Positions 8,735 through 17,200 of a stretch of 64,000 nt of DNA are shown here, piece by piece. How positions within the stretch are numbered: the first letter of the stretch is position 1; every line of letters begins with the position of its first letter. The notes beneath the pieces are model-generated. The model made no database searches. It was not told the origin of the DNA and saw nothing but the letters and a program-made list of their open reading frames with translations. Source of the stretch: Pantoea stewartii subsp. stewartii (GTDB lineage Bacteria > Pseudomonadota > Gammaproteobacteria > Enterobacterales > Enterobacteriaceae); contig NZ_VZPF01000003.1 in the NCBI RefSeq assembly GCF_008801695.1, positions 1 through 64,000 of the forward strand, given 5' to 3'. Made by a program: the position numbers and the translations under genes.

Positions 8735-10279
8735 ATGAAAATTTCAACGCGCCTGACGATGAGTTTTGGCCTTTTAATTACGCTGTTTATTATCTGTACC
8801 TCAGTGGCCTATACCGGTATGAATAATGCCCGTAACGGCATGGATGAAGCCGTAAATGTCAAAATGAAGAAATACCGTGTGGGGATGGACATGTACGGTG
8901 GGTTACGTGACATGGCCGTCATTGTGCGTAACCTTGCCCTGATTACGGATCCCGACCAAATGCAGCGAGAGTGGCAACGTATTGTCACGCAAAAAGCGAG
9001 CTATATAGAGAACCGTGAGCGTCTGGCTGCAATGGTTGCCAGAGATTCAACGCCAAAGGCCAGAGAGGCCTTTGATAAGATAGTAAGTAGCGAGGGCCCG
9101 GTGCTGGCGGCGCTGGAACATGCCGGCCAGCTTGGCTTACAAAACAAGCAGCAGGACGCGACGTCTTATCTGATAAAAACGGTTCGGCCATTGCAAGGGC
9201 AATTACTTGAGTCGCTGAAAGAGATGACCAGGCTGCAAATGGAAGACAGTGAAAAGTCCGTTGAAATCACCAGTCAAAATGTGCGCCGGGCCACGCTGAT
9301 TCTGTTGATTCTTGCCTCTCTGTCGGTGGTCGTTTCCGTCGCAGCGGGGTATATGATTATACGCGTGCTGATGCGTCAGCTCGGTGGTGAACCTGCTCAG
9401 GCGCAGGCATTATCTGCGGCGATTGCCGGCGGCAATTTAACCGCACCGGTCACCTTGCGTGCCAACGATTCAACCAGTCTGCTCGCCTCTCTGGCGAATA
9501 TGCAGACCAGTTTGCGTCGTCTGGTTAGCCAAATCAAAGAGACCGCCGGATCGGTCGCCTCGGCATCCGATGAAATCGCTCAGGGCAATACTGAGCTGTC
9601 ATCACGTACTGAACAGCAGGCTGCCGCCCTACAGGAAACGGCGGCCAGTATGGAACAGCTCACCGCCACGGTGAAGAGCAATACGGCCAGTGCACAACAC
9701 ACGGCTACCGTTGCCCGCGAGGCTGCAACCCTGGCGCGCAGCGGCGAGTCCGAAGTGCAGCGGATGTCTCATACCATGAATGACATCGCCCTGAGCGCGA
9801 CAAAAGTACGCGACATCACAGGCGTGATTGAAAGTATTGCATTTCAGACCAATATCCTGGCGTTAAATGCGGCGGTTGAGGCAGCGCGGGCGGGCGAGGG
9901 TGGGCGCGGTTTTGCCGTCGTCGCTGGCGAGGTCAGAATCCTGGCACAGCGTAGCGCCACTGCCGCAAAAGAGATCAAGGAACTGATTGAACATGCGGTG
10001 GAACAGGTGGATAGCGGCGTTCATGTCGCCGCCGGGACCGGAGAAAGTATTCTGAAGGTCGTTGGCATGGTCAATGCACTGGCGGGCGCGATGGATGAAA
10101 TATCAATGGCTTCGTCAGAGCAGATGCAGGGGATCTCGCAGGTCAGCGTTGCCGTCAGTCAGATGGATGGGGTCACCCAGAATAACGCGGCGCTGGTTGA
10201 AGAATCCTCATCCGCCTCGCACTCCCTGTCAGAGCAGGCGCACGCCTTACGCGGCATGGTTGAAGCATTTCAGGTTTGA
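8735..10279 (+). CDS. Methyl-accepting chemotaxis protein
   Basis: A chemoreceptor that relays a periplasmic signal to CheA/CheW. The 514-residue product has an N-terminal membrane helix ([20 protein letters not shown]), a four-helix-bundle type sensor of about 150 residues, a second helix ([20 protein letters not shown]), a HAMP linker and a long coiled-coil signalling domain. The conserved hairpin tip is [20 protein letters not shown]. The C-terminal NWETF-type CheR/CheB tether is absent, so this is likely a low-abundance type receptor needing assistance for methylation. ATG 8735 follows GCAGGGAG; the frame is open upstream, but that extension is AT-rich and unlike a receptor. Confidence 0.93.
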   Translation: MKISTRLTMSFGLLITLFIICTSVAYTGMNNARNGMDEAVNVKMKKYRVGMDMYGGLRDMAVIVRNLALITDPDQMQREWQRIVTQKASYIENRERLAAMVARDSTPKAREAFDKIVSSEGPVLAALEHAGQLGLQNKQQDATSYLIKTVRPLQGQLLESLKEMTRLQMEDSEKSVEITSQNVRRATLILLILASLSVVVSVAAGYMIIRVLMRQLGGEPAQAQALSAAIAGGNLTAPVTLRANDSTSLLASLANMQTSLRRLVSQIKETAGSVASASDEIAQGNTELSSRTEQQAAALQETAASMEQLTATVKSNTASAQHTATVAREAATLARSGESEVQRMSHTMNDIALSATKVRDITGVIESIAFQTNILALNAAVEAARAGEGGRGFAVVAGEVRILAQRSATAAKEIKELIEHAVEQVDSGVHVAAGTGESILKVVGMVNALAGAMDEISMASSEQMQGISQVSVAVSQMDGVTQNNAALVEESSSASHSLSEQAHALRGMVEAFQV

Positions 10280-10289
10280 TCGCTTAGCA

Positions 10290-10312
10290 GGGGCGGTAAC
10301 GCCCCTTTTTTA
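10290..10312 (+). terminator. Rho-independent terminator of the chemoreceptor gene
   Basis: GGGGCG and CGCCCC are separated by four bases and followed by a run of T, 11 bp after the receptor stop codon. It also marks the last clearly chromosomal sequence before the small phage element. Confidence 0.9.
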
Positions 10313-10369
10313 TATCACAGAGTCTGGCTTCCCCAGCCTCACGACAGGACATCCCCGCGATCAGGCCTG

Positions 10370-10966
10370 TCACTGAATGGTCAGTACAACCCGGCCAATC
10401 AGTTTGATGTCATCAATCCCACAATCAAAGGCCACGCCAATCCCGCTGACGTGGACTTTCCTGACCGGAATACGCGTCAGCGTTCTGACGCTGGCTGTGC
10501 CTTCGATTTCGACCAACCAGACGCCGTCATGCATATCTTCGAAGTCAGTATCGATGATGTATTGCGTGGTTTCGGCCAACAGTAAAAAAGCGTTGCGCGG
10601 TTCCTGCTTCAGGGGCGCATATAAGGCTTTATCCAGCATCACATAACCCGCATCTTCGATTTTTCCGCTGATTAGTTTTTTTCTAATCAGTGTCGGTGTG
10701 TCAGGTTTGCTTTCTGAGAACTTGCTTCCTTTACCCGTAATCAACCATTGCAAGTCCGCCCCCGTTTCCATAACGCACTGCAAAACGATATCTGACGGAA
10801 AAACATCACGTTTATAGCGTGCAGACAGGCTGCTTGCGGCAATTCCAAGGTGATCTGCAAGCTGCATTTTCATGGTAAAGCCATAGGCATCGACAACGCG
10901 ATCCAGAGCTTCAGCGCTCGAGTTCGGAAATTTGAAATTAGTATAAACGCTCATTTTCATTGGCAC
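10370..10966 (-). CDS. CI-type repressor of the satellite-like element
   Basis: This should hold the element's lytic promoters off. The 198-residue protein aligns along its length with the CI repressor of the neighbouring 186-like prophage. The N-terminal helix-turn-helix includes FTMKMQLADHLGIAASSLSARY, and the C-terminal oligomerisation domain includes DGVWLVEIEGTASVRTLTRIP and GIDDIKLIGRVVLTIQ. DNA-contact residues differ from those of the prophage CI, so cross-immunity is unlikely. In P2 and 186 an integrase follows this gene; here the chemoreceptor terminator follows, so the usual int position is empty. Alternative starts exist at the clustered Met residues near the N-terminus. Confidence 0.88.
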   Translation of the reverse strand: MPMKMSVYTNFKFPNSSAEALDRVVDAYGFTMKMQLADHLGIAASSLSARYKRDVFPSDIVLQCVMETGADLQWLITGKGSKFSESKPDTPTLIRKKLISGKIEDAGYVMLDKALYAPLKQEPRNAFLLLAETTQYIIDTDFEDMHDGVWLVEIEGTASVRTLTRIPVRKVHVSGIGVAFDCGIDDIKLIGRVVLTIQ

Positions 10967-10983
10967 TTAGATTTAGTCTAAGT
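10965..10983. promoter_or_regulatory. Probable repressor operator, 7-bp inverted repeat
   Basis: ACTTAGA and its complement TCTAAGT are separated by five bases directly at the start of the repressor gene. The position suits an operator for autoregulation and control of the rightward early promoter. This is inferred from symmetry and position only. Confidence 0.5.
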
Positions 10984-11380
10984 ATCCTCCGGTTTTAGTT
11001 AGCCTTTGGTTGATGCAGCAGCAGGCGGCTTTATCAGATAACGAAAGATTTTGCCTGATGAGGCCCATTTTTACAATCGTCATGCCGGAACCTTATCGCG
11101 TCGCTCACCTGTCTGCGTGTAACGGTCAGCACCGGTGAGATAAGGCAACAAGGGCGATTGTGTCGGTAAGCGCCGCGATTGCACGCAAGATGTGAGTGAA
11201 AGTGGTTTAACGCCTTGTCGTGCTGACACTGAGGCCAGTTTTATTACCGTTTCGCTTAATGCTTAACAAAAGCCAGCGATGAGACAGGCGCGAATCCGTC
11301 ATCAGGTACAGACACCATGATGTCAGTGACGGTGGCGACTGGTCAGTCAAACCCGATGCAAACTTTATCGGAGGAAAACA
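10984..11380. other. Early control region without a visible Cox/Apl gene
   Basis: In P2 and 186 this interval contains a Cox or Apl excision/switch protein. Here nearly 400 bp between the repressor and the first early gene show no credible coding frame. It should contain the early promoter. The absence of a directionality-factor gene is notable for an integrated element. Confidence 0.45.
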
Positions 11381-11749
11381 ATGAGTCGCACCGTCCAGAT
11401 AAAAAGCCCGCTATCCGCTTCGCATGCTGAAGCGCGTTTTGACAACGGCAGCAGCGAAAAGATGACCTTTGATGAATTTCGTCAGCGCTGGCGCTTGCTG
11501 CGCGACCGCAACCGTAACCCTGCGTTGCGGTACTTCAATCACCAAAATGACGATTTCAAATTCTGTGTTTTAACGCTGGTCAATCGTGACTGGCCCGGCA
11601 GTTTCAGGCAGGAAGATATTGGCAAACCTTTCGAGTGTTTCGATCAGTTACGTCGTGAACGCATCATCAAGGCGATGAACAAGCTGGCGCGCTGGGGAAA
11701 GATATTGCCGCGACAGTTCTCAACGGCGGACTGCTTTTTGCCTGAATAA
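11381..11749 (+). CDS. Early protein of unknown function, positional counterpart of DUF5347
   Basis: A 122-residue protein starting at ATG 11381 after the ribosome binding site GGAGG. I do not recognise the family with certainty. It occupies the place held by the DUF5347 gene in the neighbouring 186-like prophage, just before the DUF2732 gene. Its C-terminus (RRERIIKAMNKLARWGKILP) resembles that protein's KRELVKAMNHFRAVVSLFP. It is basic, has no membrane segment and no signal peptide. An early, possibly DNA-replication-linked cytoplasmic role is inferred from position only. Confidence 0.6.
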   Translation: MSRTVQIKSPLSASHAEARFDNGSSEKMTFDEFRQRWRLLRDRNRNPALRYFNHQNDDFKFCVLTLVNRDWPGSFRQEDIGKPFECFDQLRRERIIKAMNKLARWGKILPRQFSTADCFLPE

Positions 11750-11767
11750 ACCACCTAATCGTAACGC

Positions 11768-11813
11768 AATGACGTAAACCCGTCGGGCATGACTTTGCCC
11801 AAAATCTGGAGAG
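11768..11813 (+). promoter_or_regulatory. Conserved leader element of the replication operon
   Basis: The sequence from GTAAACCCG through GGGC, a short spacer, TTTGCCC and the Shine-Dalgarno is nearly repeated before the homologous gene of the neighbouring prophage (23734-23778). GGGC and GCCC can pair to a small stem just ahead of the ribosome binding site. The surrounding coding sequences are much less similar, so the leader appears to be under selection, perhaps for translational control. Confidence 0.6.
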
Positions 11814-11815
11814 AA

Positions 11816-12034
11816 ATGATGAACAGCGAAACCCATTCACTGAATGACGCCACAACCTTTACCCTCAACAAACTGCTTGATAACGAAAGAAAAGCCTGCG
11901 CACTGGCGGTCGCCAGACGGCTGAATGTTATGGCGGCGCATATTACGCGTCAGACATTAAACGGCATTGAGGCTGCGGAACTGCTGCGCAACGAAGCTGA
12001 ACGTTATGAAAACGAATCAGGAGCGCTGCGCTGA
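11816..12034 (+). CDS. DUF2732-family phage protein
   Basis: A short protein of about 72 residues found in the replication operons of P2-like phages; function unknown. It matches the neighbouring prophage's DUF2732 protein over LLDNERKACALAVARRLNVMA and TLNGIEAAELLRNEAER. Two adjacent ATG codons, at 11816 and 11819, could start it, both placed well after CTGGAGAG. Its end overlaps the start of the next gene, so the two are probably translationally coupled. Confidence 0.8.
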   Translation: MMNSETHSLNDATTFTLNKLLDNERKACALAVARRLNVMAAHITRQTLNGIEAAELLRNEAERYENESGALR

Positions 12035-12261
12035 TGGCCGATACCATTGATGTCGCGCAGCAGCGCAGCGAAGAAATCCTGGCGCACAATATTGCCCAGG
12101 TCACGCAACGGCCCGTGGCAATCAGCGCTTCGTTTTGTGAAGAGTGTGATGCACCGATTCCCGAGGCGCGCCGTCGCGCCGTTCAGGGTGTCACCCGCTG
12201 CCTGTCCTGTCAGGAAGTCTGCGAGTTACGCACACGTCTTCACCACGGACAGGCGCGATGA
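12034..12261 (+). CDS. TraR/DksA-type zinc-finger protein
   Basis: A 75-residue protein of the short TraR/DksA family, which can bind in the secondary channel of RNA polymerase and modify promoter use. The four-cysteine zinc site is visible as CEECDAPIPEARR followed by CLSCQEVCE. The prophage next door has a homologue at the equivalent place. It overlaps the genes before and after by a few bases, so it belongs to the early operon. Confidence 0.85.
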   Translation: MADTIDVAQQRSEEILAHNIAQVTQRPVAISASFCEECDAPIPEARRRAVQGVTRCLSCQEVCELRTRLHHGQAR

Positions 12262-14558
12262 TGATTTTTGCTTACCCGTGGAATGCCCCCCGGCTGGCGA
12301 TTGCCAGCCCGTATCCCACTTATGACCAGCAGCAACACCGCGATCGCCTGATTGCGGCGTGGCTGCATGGGCAGAAAACCCTTAATGGCCCAGGCCAGGA
12401 TGGTGCAACTGGACGTCCGGCGTCGCATGGCGTTACTTGAAAAGCAACAGGGCACAGCCCGGGCTAATGCGTACTTAGCAAAAACCTTTATTGAGCGTAC
12501 ATTACCGCGTGTTGAGTCAGTCAACCAGCGCTACCAGTTGCATGCCATGCGTCCCGGCATCGTGGCGCAGCTATCCCGAACGCTGTCGTGCCCGCAAGGT
12601 GCAGCCAGAGCGGCCGGCACATTGTGGGAACTGATGAAGCGGTTTAACCGCCTGCCGGATATGTCCCGTGCTGATGTTGATTTACTCGCGGGCGATATTG
12701 CCAGCTTTATTCATGCAGAACTGGTGCAGTTGCATGCCAGCATCAGTGACAGGACGGATTACCGTTATGTCCATCACCTTTACACAACCGCGGCTATCAT
12801 CACCCGTGAGCTGGGACAAACGCCACCGCTCTGGGAAACAGTCAGTACTCGCTTCTTCTGTCCCGACGATGTTACCGCCGCCATCCTGCGTATGCAGGCA
12901 GAGAAATGGTGGAAAGGACAGTTGCGTCGTCTCAGCGCCTTCTGGCGAGAACATCTGCATATTGCCTTAGCCAACGTCAGCAAAAAGCGGTCACCTTATG
13001 CCAGTCCGATGGCGGTCGCGGAATGGCGGGAACAGCGTCGACGCACTCGTGACTTCCTGCAGAGTATGGATCTGGAAGATGAGGAGGGGAACCGAATCAG
13101 CCTGATCGAAAAATATGACGGCAGTGTGGCCAATCCAGCCATTCGTCGTGCGGAACTCATGACACGCATTCGTGGCTTTGAAACCCTTTGTCAAAATATG
13201 GGCTTCCGGGCGGAGTTTTATACTTTAACCGCCCCCTCTCGCTATCACGCCACCTTGCAAACGGGCCACCGCAATGCGAAATGGAACGGGGCCAGCCCGG
13301 CGGACACGCAGCGCTATCTTTGCACGCTCTGGCAGCGAGTCCGTGCCAAACTGCATCGAAATAACATCAGTATTTTTGGTCTGCGCGTTGCTGAGCCTCA
13401 TCACGATGGTACACCGCACTGGCACATGCTGATGTTTATGCGCCCTGAGGACGTCAGTCGGGTAAGTGAGATCCTGCGTGATTATGCCTGCCAGCAGGAC
13501 AGCGATGAGCTGAACAGCGCCCGCGCACGCAAAGCGCGTTTTCATGCGGAAGCCATTGATCCAGCAAAAGGCAGCGCGACAGGCTATATCGCTAAATACG
13601 TAGCAAAAAACATTGATGGCTATGCGCTCGAAGGCGAGCGGGATCATGAAAGCGGAAAGCCGCTGAAGGAAACGGCGATGGCCGTCTCGGCCTGGGCGGC
13701 CCGCTGGCGTATCCGCCAGTTTCAGTTTATTGGCGGTGCACCCGTCACGGTTTATCGCGAACTGCGCCGCCTGGCTGATCTGCAAAGCGCTCATGGTGCG
13801 GGCGAGGCGTTTGCTGCCGTACATGCTGCGGCTGATGCCGGTCAATGGGCTGCGTACACCGATGCCCAGGGCGGCCCCTTCGTTAAACGTGACGCACTTA
13901 CCGTGCGTGTCTGGTATCAGCCCGATGAAAATTGTAATGCCTTTGGCGAGGAAACGCAGTCGATTAAAGGCGTTTATGCCACGGCGACAGGGCCCGGTGC
14001 GCCCGTGTTGACCCGGCTGAAAACATGGAAAGTTGTGCCTAAACGCGCTGAAGAAGAGGGCGGCCAAAAACCGCAGCCGGCGTTGCGGCCCCTTGGACTC
14101 GTGGCAATAACTGTCCGCCTGATGAAAAAACAACCCACAGCCTGCCCGACTGGAGCACCCTGTCGCCACATCAGCGCAGGCAGTTAAGGCAGAAACTTCA
14201 CCGCATGCCGCCGCCAGATTTTGGCAGGCCAAAAGATGACCCGGAACGCCCGGGTAACAGGCCGTCTGAACTGCCCGTTTCAGAGACGCAGATGGCAATG
14301 CTGCGCTCCGCTATCAGGAAAATGTGTGAACTTAACGCAGTGATCTACAGCGACAGGCTGGCCGTGCTGCTGATTCGCGGTGAAGGCATTCGCCTGGGCA
14401 CGTACCGGCAAATGAAGATACGAAACGGCAATGAACTGGTGATTGTGCCAGCTGAAAGGTGCTGCCCATGGTGCGGAGTTGTTGTTGATGCGTGCAATCC
14501 AGTTCAGGGGCGCGGATGTTACCGCTGCACCGCGGCGGAAGATGATGAGTGGCTTTGA
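12258..14558 (+). pseudogene. gpA-type replication initiator, broken by two frameshifts
   Basis: P2 gpA nicks the phage origin and starts rolling-circle replication. The N-terminus (FAYPWNAPRLAI, as in P2 gpA) is in one frame from 12258. The main body is in the +1 frame from about 12352 to 14187. The C-terminus ([11 protein letters not shown] onward) returns to the first frame and ends at 14558. The body keeps the metal site EPHHDGTPHWHM and both catalytic tyrosines in GYIAKYVAKNIDGYALEG. The first shift lies between 12352 and 12440; the second is probably at the A5 run at 14065-14069. An internal start at ATG 12385 would give about 600 residues with the catalytic core, so partial function is possible. 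The shifts could be real, programmed, or assembly errors. Confidence 0.8.
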
Positions 14559-14595
14559 TGCCGCCCTGATGACGGTCTTATCAAAGGAGAACTTT

Positions 14596-15576
14596 ATGGG
14601 GATTATCAAGCAGGAAGACGGTCGCTATCTTGTCGATCTTCGCCCAAAAGGCATAAGCGGCAGGCGAATAAGGCGTATTTTTCAGCGCAAATCTGAGGCC
14701 GTCGCTTTTCAGCGTCACGTTCAGGCGCACGCAGAAAGCCTGGAATGGGCAGGGGGCCCGTCAGACCGCCGCCTGCTGTCTGGCCTGCTGGATGCATGGT
14801 GGCTCCTGCACGGTCAGACTATGGAGAACGGCGCGACTGAACGTCGCCACCTGCAAAAAACGGTGCGGCATCTGGGCAACCTGCCGGTGAACCGGTTAAA
14901 CAGAAAAATGCTCGCCGCGCATCGCAGTGATCGGCTTGCTGCCGGGATAAGTGCTGCAACCATCAACCGTGATTTATATCGCCTGTCGGGGGTGTTCAGT
15001 ACACTGATTCGCCTGGGTGAGTTGCGGTGCGGGAATCCCTGTAAAGGCCTCACCCCCTTGCAGGAGCGGCCGCCTGCGATGACTTATCTTTCCAGGCAGG
15101 AAATAGCAGCACTTCTTCAAACGATGAACGGTGACGATCGCCGGGTGGCTCTGCTGTGTCTCAGCACAGGTGCGCGCTGGAGTGAGGCGAGCACACTTCA
15201 TGCCGGGCAGGTTATTAACGGCCGGGTGACGTTTCTTAAAACCAAAAACGGGAAGAAGAGAACGGTGCCGGTATCGCCAGCCGTTGAGCGGGAGATCAAA
15301 ACCTGCGAAAGCGGCCCGCTATTTAGCGTGGACTATGAGCGTTTTTGCAGGAAGCTCAGGGAAGTGAAGCCGGATCTCCCGCGCGGTCAGGCAACGCATG
15401 TGCTGCGGCACACGTTCGCCAGCTGGTTCATGATGAATGGCGGAAATATCCTGGCGCTACAGCGCATCATGGGGCATGCCTCTGTCCGGCAGACGATGGC
15501 CTACGCTCACCTCGCGCCGGACTTTTTACAGGAAGCCATAACACTGAACCCAGTTGCACAGGAGGTGGGACCGTGA
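14596..15576 (+). CDS. Tyrosine recombinase (P2-type integrase) in an unusual position
   Basis: A 326-residue site-specific recombinase. The N-terminal arm-binding part begins MGIIKQEDGRYLVDLRPKG. The catalytic domain has the first arginine in STGARWSEASTL, the box HVLRHTFASWFMMNGG, GHASVRQT and the nucleophile in MAYAHLAPDF, so all active-site positions are present. ATG 14596 follows AAAGGAGA. In P2-like phages the integrase lies next to the repressor at attP; here it lies after the replication gene, next to a cos-like site. Its TGA overlaps the GTG of a second, incomplete integrase. Confidence 0.9.
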   Translation: MGIIKQEDGRYLVDLRPKGISGRRIRRIFQRKSEAVAFQRHVQAHAESLEWAGGPSDRRLLSGLLDAWWLLHGQTMENGATERRHLQKTVRHLGNLPVNRLNRKMLAAHRSDRLAAGISAATINRDLYRLSGVFSTLIRLGELRCGNPCKGLTPLQERPPAMTYLSRQEIAALLQTMNGDDRRVALLCLSTGARWSEASTLHAGQVINGRVTFLKTKNGKKRTVPVSPAVEREIKTCESGPLFSVDYERFCRKLREVKPDLPRGQATHVLRHTFASWFMMNGGNILALQRIMGHASVRQTMAYAHLAPDFLQEAITLNPVAQEVGP

Positions 15577-15875
15577 GCATTGCCTGGCTGGAAGATGGTC
15601 GCTATCGGGTTGATGTGCGACCGCGCGGCCGCAACGGTAAGCGGTTCTGCAAAATCTTTGACCGCAAGGCTGACGCATATGTTTCGCAGCGCGGCATGAT
15701 GGCGCGTCACTTTTTCCGGTGCACGTCAGTGCACAAAATCGCAAGTAAAATTTATCTGCTGAGTTGCCCGCCGCGCCAGAGCTGGCGCGGTATCGCTACA
15801 TTTGAAAGCTGCACAATTTCATGCATAAACCGCGTGCGGGTGTGGTGGGGGACACGCGCCCGTTACGGGGGCTGA
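15573..15875 (+). pseudogene. Truncated second integrase (N-terminal domain only)
   Basis: The GTG at 15573 overlaps the stop of the complete integrase. The first 45 or so residues (MSIAWLEDGRYRVDVRPRG and KRFCKIFDRKADAYVSQR) match the arm-binding N-terminus of the preceding integrase. After about 15710 the similarity ends; the frame continues through unrelated sequence and over the cos-like site. It is best read as the remnant of an integrase whose catalytic part was deleted or replaced. Confidence 0.7.
15839..15857 (+). other. Cos-like site of the satellite-like element
   Basis: GGTGTGGTGGGGGACACG lines up with the helper prophage's cos GGCGTGGCGGGGATACG, with two C-to-T changes and one extra G. 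Similarity extends upstream (CATAAACCGCG against CACAAAGCGGG) and downstream (ACGGGG followed by GAATGG or AAATGG). Its place between replication gene and late operon is where P2-type cos lies. If real, helper terminase could cut and package this element. Confidence 0.5.
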
Positions 15876-15879
15876 ATGG

Positions 15880-16197
15880 CAGGTTTTAGCTTGCGCCAGA
15901 ATGCGCGCTTCTACCATGCAGGCGGCGCTATGTCGCCCTCGAAGTGGTGTGTTCGTGATGGCGGATGGCCTGAGCGGGGAGCCCTCACAGCGCCTTACAG
16001 GCGGTGTGAGGGCGAGGAGGATTAGTGCGGAAGCAGAGGCGGGCGGGCAGGTCATCAGTGCAGGAGCCAGCCCGGCGAGAAGTTAACCGGCACCGCTTAA
16101 GTGTCACGGGTGAGGCGGAGCACAGCGTAGCGAGCACCGAACAGCCGGGGCACTTCAGCGGGTCATGCACTCTGCCGGCCGTTACTTCTTTGCTGCG
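15880..16197. other. Region after the cos-like site without a clear gene
   Basis: About 320 bp between the cos-like site and the small leftward gene. Open frames exist on both strands, but none has a convincing start or recognisable sequence. In P4 and P2 this zone contains packaging-related DNA, which could be its role here. Confidence 0.4.
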
Positions 16198-16371
16198 TTA
16201 TGGCTCACTACGCATCAGGGCTTCCCGTGCAGCCCGCCTGAGCAGAACTTTGGCGCAGGCTGCCCACGACTCCCCCGACTGCTGACTGAGAAGGGTAATG
16301 ATCTGGTCAGTTTCATGCGGGATGCGTATCGATTTCATGATGGTTTTCCGGGTGCGGCGGGGTGCGGACAT
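16198..16371 (-). CDS. Small ribbon-helix-helix-like protein
   Basis: A 57-residue basic protein starting at ATG 16371 after CAGGAG. The core IMKSIRIPHETDQIITLLS followed by WAACAKVLLRRAAREALM has the beta-strand then helix pattern of ribbon-helix-helix or YlcI/YnfO-like small proteins. It is divergent from the Psu-like gene, and the symmetrical activator site at 16444-16461 lies between them about 80 bp from each start. It could therefore be expressed late and act as a DNA-binding regulator. The family assignment is tentative. Confidence 0.6.
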   Translation of the reverse strand: MSAPRRTRKTIMKSIRIPHETDQIITLLSQQSGESWAACAKVLLRRAAREALMRSEP

Positions 16372-16443
16372 AAGGACTCCTGAATGATGGTTGCCAGCGC
16401 ACATCATAGAGAACCCGCCCATAAGTGAATGTCACTTTTTCGT

Positions 16444-16461
16444 TGTCGGAGAGCGGCGACA
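16444..16461. promoter_or_regulatory. Ogr/Delta-type late activator site of the satellite-like operon
   Basis: TGTCGGAGAGCGGCGACA fits the TGT-N12-ACA pattern of P2/P4 late promoters and has a 5-bp half-site, TGTCG/CGACA. A start site about 55 bp from its centre would fall near 16508, just before the Psu-like gene. By symmetry a leftward start would serve the small ribbon-helix-helix-like gene. The helper sites begin TGTG, so the half-site differs. Confidence 0.7.
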
Positions 16462-16536
16462 CCGTAAAGCCCGCGCCTTCGCCTTCCGGCTGTGACACCC
16501 TTTCAGGCGTAAAGACTACATCTGAAGGAGTAAACC

Positions 16537-17196
16537 GTGGATAAAAGCACTCTGGCCGATAATGCACAGCCGCAAAATGAACCTCACCTTTCAGGCGTCC
16601 GGCAGCTTGATGAGACACGCCAGGCTTTTGAACAGGCCTGGCAGATTCTGACTGAGGCAGAAAAGACCCTGCATAACTTTGAAGCCTCACGGGACAGGGC
16701 TAAATCAAAGTCAGCAGAAGCCAGCCGCCAATGGGAGGCCGCAATGACGGCCGGTAAAGGTATAGTGACGGAAGAAGCAGAAGCGCTTGAAAACGTTATT
16801 GCCCAGGCTGAACGGCAGGTCGAACGCCTCGGACCAATGATTGAGGCGCAGGCGCTGGAAGTTCTGGATTACCGGGTGTCGGCTTCCCGCGCCGCCCACG
16901 CCCATCACCATACGCACCGGCAGCTTGTCGGACTCTATCAGCTGGCGGGCCTGCCCGAGCGTGAAGCGGTGGATATGCTTACCCGCACTTTTAGCGCATT
17001 CGCACGCGGCGATCATCAGGCGCTGGCGCTGGCAGCTGTTGAGCAGAACGCGGACGCCAGCCCGGCGCTGGCCGCTTTTCCCGGCAGGCTGCCATTTGAA
17101 GTCACGAAGGCGATCCGCCACGTTCCCTCTCCGATTCAGCAGTCCATGATGGAGAAAAACCCCCGAACTCAAACGCCGCCTTGCGCTGGGCCTTGA
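16537..17196 (+). CDS. Psu-like (polarity suppression) protein, C-terminus possibly frameshifted
   Basis: P4 Psu inhibits Rho termination and also decorates the P4 capsid. The helical core TRQAFEQAWQILTEAEKTLH through ENVIAQAERQVERLG, then AARHHTH-like HAHHHTHRQLVGLYQ, follows the pattern of Psu (LQQAFDTCQNNKAAWLQRKN and onward). The start is GTG 16537 after AAGGAG, about 75 bp past the activator site. The last 14 residues look unnatural: a shift at the A5C5 tract (17154-17163) gives EKTPELKRRLALGLEPMKHS, which runs into the next frame. The protein may therefore really be about 300 residues. Psu identity rests on pattern and context, not on an alignment score. Confidence 0.6.
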   Translation: MDKSTLADNAQPQNEPHLSGVRQLDETRQAFEQAWQILTEAEKTLHNFEASRDRAKSKSAEASRQWEAAMTAGKGIVTEEAEALENVIAQAERQVERLGPMIEAQALEVLDYRVSASRAAHAHHHTHRQLVGLYQLAGLPEREAVDMLTRTFSAFARGDHQALALAAVEQNADASPALAAFPGRLPFEVTKAIRHVPSPIQQSMMEKNPRTQTPPCAGP

Positions 17197-17200
17197 ACCC

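Noticed and set aside
13225-14298. 357-codon open frame on the minus strand
   Set aside because: It is antisense to the replication gene body, whose catalytic motifs and codon use are clear; no ribosome binding site or recognisable product.
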